Program-made: the position numbers and the translations under genes
The notes under the pieces: generated by a model
The model's input: the letters and a program-made list of their open reading frames with translations, nothing else
Database searches by the model: none
Told to the model about the DNA's origin: nothing
In this document: positions 58,887 to 64,000 of the stretch, one piece after another
Layout of the letters: the number at the start of each line of letters is the position of its first letter
Position numbering within the stretch: position 1 is the first letter of the stretch
From: Egerieenecus merdigallinarum
GTDB taxonomy: Bacteria; Bacillota; Clostridia; Christensenellales; Aristaeellaceae
Reading direction: 5' to 3'
Assembly: GCA_018711985.1 (NCBI GenBank)
Contig: DVHS01000054.1
Coordinates: forward strand, 13,276-77,275
Length of the DNA: 64,000 nt

Positions 58887-60188
58887 ATGAAATTTGCCCT
58901 GATTGGCCAGGACATTCCCATGCTGCTGCCCACCCTGCTGGCGGACCTGCTCTTTGCGGGCAACGAGGGGGCGGACACCGCGGTTTATGAAAACAACCCC
59001 GCCATGCAGGGGGTTTTGCAGGGGTACATGGACGCCATTTATCAAAAGCGCGGCCTGGGCGGCCGGGCGCTGGTCAGCGAGGACCTGCCCCAGGTGCTGG
59101 AGGAGGCCGACTGCGTCATCTACGCCGGGGACTGCATGCCCGCCAGTCGCTTCCGCATGGACCGGGACGCCCTGGCCGGAACCAGCGAGGAGGACCCCGG
59201 CCTCTCCGACCAGGCGCGGGTAAACGGCGGCCTGGGCGGGCTGATGCACGCCCTGCGGGGTGGGAATAAGGTTCTCGACCTGTGCGAGGAAATGACCTAC
59301 GCCTGCCCCGACGCCCTGGTGATCAATCTGGCCCAGCCCATGGGGCGCATCTGCGCGGTGTTCGCGGACGCGGGCTTCCGCTGCTACGGCCTGGGGCCCA
59401 CGCCCCTGCGGGGGGCCAACGGCCTGGAGGGTCTGTGCCACGCCCTGCACCGCAAGCCTGCCACGGTCACGGCGGACATCGCGGGCCTGCCGGGCTTCGC
59501 CTTCCTGCTTGCCCTGGGGGACGCCGCCACCGGCGCCGACCTGCTCCCTGCGGCGGAGGAAGTCGCCCGCAAGGGCGACCTGGGCCGCCTGGCCCGGCGC
59601 TGGCTGGATTGGTACGGGGCGCTGCCCATGGGCAAGGTCACCGACCACGCGGAGTTCCTGCCCGCCCAGCCGGACTTCATCCCCGAGGCGGAACCCACCT
59701 TTGGGGAGAGCGTGGAGCAGCGCAAGGAACGCATCCTGCACATGAACACCATCGCCAGCAAGGGCGCGGACAGCCGGGAGGGCATGATGGCCCAGCTGGT
59801 GCTGCTTTCGAAGGCTCCGGCCCAGCGGCCCGTGCAGCTGGCCCTGGCGCTTTTGCGGGGGACGGACCTGCGCATGGCCGCCGTGACCCGGCGCAACCGC
59901 GGCGTGTTGCCACAGCTGGAAAACCATGCTATCATAGAGGCAGAACTGACCCTGCGCGCTGGGGAGGACGTATCCCCCGCCCGCCGGGTCCCTGAGGCGC
60001 TGGCCGATACCCTGCGGGCGGTGGACGAAACCAACCGCCTGGTGGCCCGCGCCGCCGCCGGAGACCGCGGCGCGCTCCGGGAAGCCATTGAAACCGACCC
60101 CGCCCTGGACGGCCTGGACAGGCTGTACCTCCAGGACGTGGCGGACAAGCTCATCGAACTGCACCGGGACGTGCTGCCCCGCCTGTGA
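58887..60188 (+). CDS. Divergent GH4-like NAD-dependent glycosidase family protein, active site degenerate
   Basis: The 433-residue protein follows the GH4 plan. It has an N-terminal Rossmann strand (MKFALIGQDIPMLLPTLLADLL), VYENNPAM at the second strand, EEADCVIYAG, and a middle region GGLGGLMHALRGGNKVLDLCEEMTYACPDALVINLAQPMG. That region lines up with the family GPGG...ALR...D...APDA.LINFTNP segment. Two key family residues look changed: NFTNP is NLAQP, and the metal-binding Cys expected in GLCN/GLCH is Gly170 (GLGPTP). A nearby GLCHALH at about 180 is offset. Either the site is rebuilt or the protein is not a glycosidase. No transporter adjoins it. Confidence 0.7.
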   Translation: MKFALIGQDIPMLLPTLLADLLFAGNEGADTAVYENNPAMQGVLQGYMDAIYQKRGLGGRALVSEDLPQVLEEADCVIYAGDCMPASRFRMDRDALAGTSEEDPGLSDQARVNGGLGGLMHALRGGNKVLDLCEEMTYACPDALVINLAQPMGRICAVFADAGFRCYGLGPTPLRGANGLEGLCHALHRKPATVTADIAGLPGFAFLLALGDAATGADLLPAAEEVARKGDLGRLARRWLDWYGALPMGKVTDHAEFLPAQPDFIPEAEPTFGESVEQRKERILHMNTIASKGADSREGMMAQLVLLSKAPAQRPVQLALALLRGTDLRMAAVTRRNRGVLPQLENHAIIEAELTLRAGEDVSPARRVPEALADTLRAVDETNRLVARAAAGDRGALREAIETDPALDGLDRLYLQDVADKLIELHRDVLPRL

Positions 60189-60221
60189 GCAGCCGCCCCA
60201 TAAAACGCAAAGGAGGCCCCT

Positions 60222-61085
60222 ATGTTCCTCACCACCACCTGGAAGGACTTTGAAGTGCTGGACACCGGCGACGGCGAAAAGCTGGAGCGCTGGGGCGACG
60301 TGATTCTCCGCCGCCCCGACCCGCAAACCATCTGGCCCAAGGCGGACCCTGCCCTGTGGCGGCAGGCCCAGGCCTGGTACCACCGCTCGGACAAGGGCGG
60401 CGGCGAGTGGGAGTTTTTCTCCCGCCTGCCGGAGAAGTGGGTCATCGCCCATGAGGCGCTGCGCTTTTACGTGCGGCCCACGGGCTTCAAGCATACGGGG
60501 CTTTTCCCGGAGCAGGCGGCCAACTGGGTCTGGATGGCGGAGAAGCTGCGGCAGAGCGGCCGCAAGGATTTGCGGGTGCTGAACCTGTTCGGCTACACCG
60601 GCGGGGCCACCCTGGCCTGCGCCCAGGCGGGGGCCCATGTGACCCACGTGGACGCCGCCAAGGGCATGGTCCAGTGGGCCAAGGAAAACCGCGAGCTTTC
60701 CCATCTGCCGGAAACCAGCTGCCGCTGGATTGTGGAAGACGCCCTGCGCTTTGTGCAGCGGGAGATTCGCCGGGGCAACAGCTACGACGGCATCCTCATG
60801 GACCCGCCCAGCTACGGGCGCGGCCCCTCCGGAGAGGTGTGGAAGCTGGAAAACGAGCTCTACGGCCTCATCGACACCTGCGCCCAGGTGCTCAGCCCGG
60901 AGCCGCTGTTCTTCCTGGTGAATAGCTACACCACGGGTTTCCAGGCCAGCGTGCTGAGCAACATCATCGAAAAGTGCGTGGTCTCCCGCTTCGGGGGCCA
61001 GGTGGACAGCCAGGAGCTGTGCCTGCCCGTAAGCACCGGAGGCGTGCTGCCCTGCGGGGCCACGGGGCGGTGGTTCCGTGCCTAG
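60222..61085 (+). CDS. Class I SAM-dependent methyltransferase, RlmI/RlmK-like
   Basis: The 287-residue protein has the SAM-binding motif I VLNLFGYTGGATLA (about 119-132), VTHVDAAKGMVQWAKEN, an acidic WIVEDALRF and the catalytic motif IV MDPPSYGRG (about 193-201). These are the hallmarks of the RlmI/RlmK group that makes 5-methylcytosine or related marks in 23S rRNA. It lacks the N-terminal PUA domain of RlmI. It overlaps the pseudouridine synthase gene by 8 bp, which also suggests an RNA-modifying role. Confidence 0.85.
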   Translation: MFLTTTWKDFEVLDTGDGEKLERWGDVILRRPDPQTIWPKADPALWRQAQAWYHRSDKGGGEWEFFSRLPEKWVIAHEALRFYVRPTGFKHTGLFPEQAANWVWMAEKLRQSGRKDLRVLNLFGYTGGATLACAQAGAHVTHVDAAKGMVQWAKENRELSHLPETSCRWIVEDALRFVQREIRRGNSYDGILMDPPSYGRGPSGEVWKLENELYGLIDTCAQVLSPEPLFFLVNSYTTGFQASVLSNIIEKCVVSRFGGQVDSQELCLPVSTGGVLPCGATGRWFRA

Positions 61086-61767
61086 CATCGTTTATGAGGA
61101 TAACCATGTGCTGGTGGCGGTGAAGCCCCCGAACATGCTCTCCCAGGCCGACCGCACCGGGGACACGGACATGCTCACCGAGCTGAAGGAATACATCAAG
61201 GTGAAGTACGGCAAGCCCGGCCGGGTTTACCTGGGCCTGGTACACCGCATGGACCGTCCCGTGGGCGGGCTGATGGTATTCGCCCGCACCAGCAAGGCGG
61301 CGGCGCGGCTTTCCGCCCAGGTGGCCACCCATGAAATGGGCCGGGAATACCTGTGCGTGGTCACCGGCCCCGTGCAGGACACCTTCACCCTCACCGATTA
61401 TCTGGTGAAGGACTCCCGGCTCAACCAGGTGGAGGTCTGCGAGGCGGACGTGAAGGGCGCCCAGGAGGCCATCCTCCACGGGGAGTGCATCGAGCGCCGG
61501 GAGGGCACCGCCCTGTGCGCCATTTCCCTGGAGACCGGGCGCAACCATCAAATTCGCGTGCAGATGGCCCACGCCGGCGCGCCCCTGTGGGGGGACAACC
61601 GCTACGGCCACGGCATTCCCGGCCAGCAGATTGCCCTGTGGGGCTACAAGCTGACCTTTACCCACCCCATTACCAAAGAACCCATGACCTTCTACGATGT
61701 GCCCTACGGGGGCATCTGGACGCTGTACCGGGATCTGCTGGACATGGGCGGGACAACCTACCGGTAA
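61078..61767 (+). CDS. RluA family pseudouridine synthase
   Basis: The 229-residue protein starts at GTG 61078, overlapping the methyltransferase stop. It shows VYEDNHVLVAVKPPNMLSQ, the catalytic HRMDRPVGG loop with Asp59, LETGRNHQIRVQMAHAGAPLWGDNRYG and a C-terminal LTFTHPITKEPMTFY strand. No S4 domain precedes the catalytic domain, so it is the short RluA-like form. It converts uridine to pseudouridine in rRNA or tRNA; the target site cannot be read from sequence. Confidence 0.92.
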   Translation: MPSIVYEDNHVLVAVKPPNMLSQADRTGDTDMLTELKEYIKVKYGKPGRVYLGLVHRMDRPVGGLMVFARTSKAAARLSAQVATHEMGREYLCVVTGPVQDTFTLTDYLVKDSRLNQVEVCEADVKGAQEAILHGECIERREGTALCAISLETGRNHQIRVQMAHAGAPLWGDNRYGHGIPGQQIALWGYKLTFTHPITKEPMTFYDVPYGGIWTLYRDLLDMGGTTYR

Positions 61768-61788
61768 AATCAAACAAGGAGCGTGCGC

Positions 61789-62916
61789 ATGAGCCAACCC
61801 TTTTCCTATGAATTGATTCACACCTGCGCCCAGTCCGGGGCGCGGCTGGGCGTGCTGCATACCCCCCACGGGGATATCCAGACCCCCATCTACATGCCCG
61901 TGGGCACCGCCGCGGTGGTGAAGGCCATGACCTCCCGGGAGATGGAGGAAATCGGCACCCAGATTCTGCTGAGCAACACCTACCACCTGCACCTGCGTCC
62001 CGGGGAGGACCTGGTGGCGGAGGCCGGCGGGCTGCACCGCTTCATGGACTGGCACAAGCCCATCCTCACCGACAGCGGCGGATTCCAGGTGTTTTCCCTG
62101 GCGGGCATCCGCACCATTGCCGAGGAGGGCGTCACCTTCCAGAGCCACCTGGATGGCTCCCGGCAGTTCATCGGCCCGGAGACCTCCATGGACATCCAGC
62201 AGAAGCTGGGCGCGGACATCGCCATGGCCTTTGACGTGTGTTCCCCCTATCCCTGCGACTATGACACCGCCAAGGCGAACATGGAGCGCACCCACCGCTG
62301 GGCCCAGCGGTGCAAGGAACACCATACCCGGGAGGATCAGGCGCTGTTCGGCATTGTGCAGGGCGCCTTCTACAAGGATCTGCGCATTGAGAGCGCCAAG
62401 ACCCTCAGCGACATGGACTTCATCGGCTACGGCATTGGCGGCCTGAGCGTGGGCGAACCCAAGCCCATCATGTACGAAATGCTGGAAGAGATGATGCCCT
62501 ACATGCCCGCGCACAAGCCCCGCTACCTCATGGGCGTGGGTACCCCGGACTGCCTCATCGAAGGCGTGCTGCGGGGCATCGACATGTTCGACTGCGTGCT
62601 GGCCACCCGCATTGCCCGCAACGGCACGGCCCTGACCAGCGCCGGCCGCCTGGTGGTGCGCAACGCCCAGTACGCTCGGGACTTCGGCCCCATCGACCCG
62701 GAGTGCGACTGCTACGCCTGCACCCACTTCAGCCGGGCCTATGTGCGCCACCTCATCAAGGCCGGGGAGATCACCGGCGGGCGGCTGCTGTCCATCCACA
62801 ACCTGCGCTTCCTTATCCGGCTGATGGAGCGCGTCCGTGAGGCCATTGCGGAGGACCGCTTCCTGGACTTCCGCAAGGAATTCTACGCCAAGTACGACAT
62901 GAGCCGGAACTTCTAA
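61789..62916 (+). CDS. tgt: tRNA-guanine (queuine) transglycosylase
   Basis: ATG 61789 follows AAGGAG at 8 bases; a GTG at 61783 is less well placed. The 375-residue enzyme exchanges guanine at tRNA position 34 for the queuosine precursor. It has LSNTYHLHLRPGED, the LTDSGGFQVFSL motif with Asp95, the GIGGLSVGEP loop, the nucleophile Asp268 in MFDCVLATR, and the zinc ligands Cys306, Cys308 and Cys311 (CDCYAC) with a downstream His. Length and motifs are complete. Confidence 0.97.
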   Translation: MSQPFSYELIHTCAQSGARLGVLHTPHGDIQTPIYMPVGTAAVVKAMTSREMEEIGTQILLSNTYHLHLRPGEDLVAEAGGLHRFMDWHKPILTDSGGFQVFSLAGIRTIAEEGVTFQSHLDGSRQFIGPETSMDIQQKLGADIAMAFDVCSPYPCDYDTAKANMERTHRWAQRCKEHHTREDQALFGIVQGAFYKDLRIESAKTLSDMDFIGYGIGGLSVGEPKPIMYEMLEEMMPYMPAHKPRYLMGVGTPDCLIEGVLRGIDMFDCVLATRIARNGTALTSAGRLVVRNAQYARDFGPIDPECDCYACTHFSRAYVRHLIKAGEITGGRLLSIHNLRFLIRLMERVREAIAEDRFLDFRKEFYAKYDMSRNF

Positions 62917-62941
62917 GCCTTACCGAAAGGGGAGAATGCAG

Positions 62942-63559
62942 ATGAAAGTGATGCTGCTCAACGGCAGTTCCCATCCCGACGGCTGCACGGCCCTGGCTCT
63001 GCGCCAGGCGGCCAAGGCCATCGAGGAAGAGGGCATTGAAACGGAAACCATTTTCCTGGGCAACGCGCCCATGGCGGATTGCATTGCCTGCGGCCATTGC
63101 CGCAAAACGGGCCAGTGCGTCTTTGACGACATTGTCAACGAGATTGCCCGCAAGGCCAAGGACTGCGACGGGTTCATCTTTGGCTCCCCAGTGTACTATG
63201 CCCATCCCAGCGCCCGGCTGCTGACGGTGCTGGATCGGGTATTCTATTCCGCGGGGAAGAACTTCGCCTGCAAGCCCGGCGCGGCAGTGCTCAGTGCCCG
63301 CCGGGCGGGCACCACCGCGTCCTTTGACGTGATCAACAAGTATTTCACCATTAACCGCATGCCGGTGGCTTCCTCCACCTACTGGAACAACATCCACGGC
63401 AACGCCGCGGAGGAGGCTGCCCAGGACGCGGAGGGCTTGCAGACCATGACCAACCTGGGCAAGAACATGGCCTGGCTGATTAAGTGCATTGATCTGGCCC
63501 GCAAGCAGGGGCTGGAACCCCCGGAAAATCCGAAAATTGCCACCAATTTCATTCGGTGA
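62942..63559 (+). CDS. Iron-sulfur flavoprotein-like NAD(P)H-dependent FMN reductase
   Basis: ATG 62942 is chosen since AAAGGGGA is too close to the in-frame ATG at 62936. The 205-residue protein opens with the flavodoxin-like strand and FMN phosphate loop (MKVMLLNGSSHPDG). It has a compact cysteine motif CX2CX2CX5C (Cys47, 50, 53, 59), and then the flavin-contact loop FGSPVYYAHPSARLL. This cysteine spacing fits the 4Fe-4S-binding Isf family, which shuttles electrons between ferredoxin-type donors and small acceptors. It follows tgt by 25 bases, but a functional link is not evident. Confidence 0.87.
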   Translation: MKVMLLNGSSHPDGCTALALRQAAKAIEEEGIETETIFLGNAPMADCIACGHCRKTGQCVFDDIVNEIARKAKDCDGFIFGSPVYYAHPSARLLTVLDRVFYSAGKNFACKPGAAVLSARRAGTTASFDVINKYFTINRMPVASSTYWNNIHGNAAEEAAQDAEGLQTMTNLGKNMAWLIKCIDLARKQGLEPPENPKIATNFIR

Positions 63560-63574
63560 CAAGGAAGATAGTAT

Positions 63575-63612
63575 GAAAGGCCGTGCCCCTGTTTGTGGGG
63601 GCACGGCCTTTC
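63575..63612. terminator. Strong symmetric stem-loop after the flavoprotein gene
   Basis: A perfect 15-bp stem (GAAAGGCCGTGCCCC and its complement at 63598-63612) has an 8-base loop. Only a short TTTC lies at its end, so it may terminate in both directions. Confidence 0.75.
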
Positions 63613-63662
63613 AGATTGCTGGCAAGGTATTTTGCTATATCTTTTTTGCGAGCCCAGAGGGT

Positions 63663-63717
63663 TTCGCGCCTGCGGGCGCGACCAAAGGGCTTTCCGGTCG
63701 CCCTTTGGAAACCTTCG
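63663..63717 (-). repeat. Fourth, inverted copy of the twin-hairpin element
   Basis: Read on the minus strand, this stretch matches the 56-bp core seen at 36949-37312, with CCAAAGGGC/GCCCTTTGG arms. A compensated second hairpin (TCGCGCC/GGCGCGA) replaces TCGCCTC/GAGGCGA. Paired changes in both arms suggest the structure is preserved. Confidence 0.85.
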
Positions 63718-63881
63718 GGGCCATGCTTGCCGGAGGACTTGCAGGCTACGAAACCGGAAGTTTCTTCTTTGAGCGTTTCCATGGCTGCGTGGTTTTTTCA
63801 AGGGGTGGCTCCAGTGGGGACAAAATGGCTTTCTGGATTTTGCGAGATGTCTTTTCTTTTGGAGCGTGGCTCCGCCGGCCA
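63718..63881. other. Window-end stretch with no convincing gene
   Basis: Frames cross this region on both strands but include the repeat element and lack ribosome sites or protein families. I see no promoter or RNA gene in it. Confidence 0.4.
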
Positions 63882-63939
63882 GGGGGGCAGGGGGGATTCC
63901 GACCTCCCCCCTATGCCCCCCTGGACCCCCTATACCCCC
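63882..63939. other. G-quadruplex-forming tract
   Basis: On the minus strand four G-runs (5, 5, 6 and 6 G; plus-strand C-runs at 63906, 63916, 63926, 63935) are separated by three 4-base loops. Two further G6 runs lie on the plus strand at 63882 and 63890, which could instead pair with the C-runs. Confidence 0.75.
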
Positions 63940-64000
63940 TTCAAACGGCCGAGGGATACCCCCGGACCCCCCTTGTGGCGATAGGGGTACTTCCCCTTGT

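Noticed and set aside
55635..61088. A 1,817-residue open frame on the minus strand across ileS and three downstream genes
   Set aside because: It is antisense to unmistakable genes, has a His/Gly/Gln/Val-rich composition typical of the complement of GC-rich codons, and shows no domain or ribosome site.
63583..63984. A 133-residue plus-strand frame at the window end
   Set aside because: It runs through the terminator loop, the hairpin repeat and the G-rich tract, and ends in proline-rich noise.

Overview
The window is GC-rich, densely coded bacterial DNA from one chromosome region. It carries no rRNA or tRNA genes, no insertion sequence and no CRISPR array. A T-box leader before ileS, a WhiA/RapZ/Crh-like cluster, strong AGGAGG ribosome sites, many solute-binding-protein ABC systems with near-identical signal peptides, and a CotH/VTC/DUF4956 set suggest an anaerobic Gram-positive of the class Clostridia. 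A Christensenellales-like gut lineage is my guess, not a demonstrated placement.

Region by region. 1-6.4 kb: the end of a peptide-binding protein gene and a DppBCDF-type peptide ABC transporter; three of its subunits carry large insertions. 6.5-8.2 kb: a small membrane protein, a Tat-type secreted Cys-motif protein and a PNPOx-like flavoprotein. 8.3-11.4 kb (minus): murB-rapZ-whiA and an HPr/Crh-like gene whose position 15 is Thr instead of His. 11.6-16.3 kb (minus): cotH-DUF4956-VTC, divergent from a GH43 xylosidase. 18.3-20.0 kb: a MATE exporter and a small membrane protein. 20.1-28.9 kb: a maltodextrin operon (LacI regulator, binding protein, two permeases, 4-alpha-glucanotransferase, alpha-glucan phosphorylase) with three 12-bp operator-like repeats at its promoter. 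29.0-33.9 kb (minus): a complete branched-chain amino acid transporter, livJHMGF. 34.0-36.7 kb (minus): a HAD phosphatase and a stand-alone aconitase. 36.9-37.5 kb: a non-coding tandem array of twin-hairpin elements. 37.8-39.3 kb (minus): an unknown protein and an orphan zinc-binding protein.

39.6-48.9 kb is the most unusual part: a seven-gene apparent operon with two pairs of HlyD/MacA-like adaptors, a MacB-type ATPase and permease, and a secreted protein of about 958 residues with a 12-residue Thr/Pro repeat. 49.1-50.1 kb is a lower-GC secreted protein. 50.4-53.8 kb (minus) encodes an FAD lactate dehydrogenase-like enzyme with EtfB and EtfA. 53.9-55.2 kb (minus) is a second MATE exporter. 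55.4-58.8 kb is a T-box leader and ileS. 58.9-63.6 kb holds a degenerate GH4-like protein, two RNA-modification-type enzymes, tgt and an iron-sulfur-flavoprotein-like reductase. The last 440 bases have no convincing gene but contain another copy of the hairpin repeat and a strong G-quadruplex motif.

Metabolically the region fits a fermentative heterotroph living on peptides, branched-chain amino acids, maltodextrins and xylo-oligosaccharides. A recurring design is a strong stem-loop between a binding-protein gene and its permease genes, seen in all three carbon or nitrogen ABC operons whose relevant junction lies in the window. Starts were chosen from ribosome-site spacing where several in-frame starts exist; such choices are stated in each entry.
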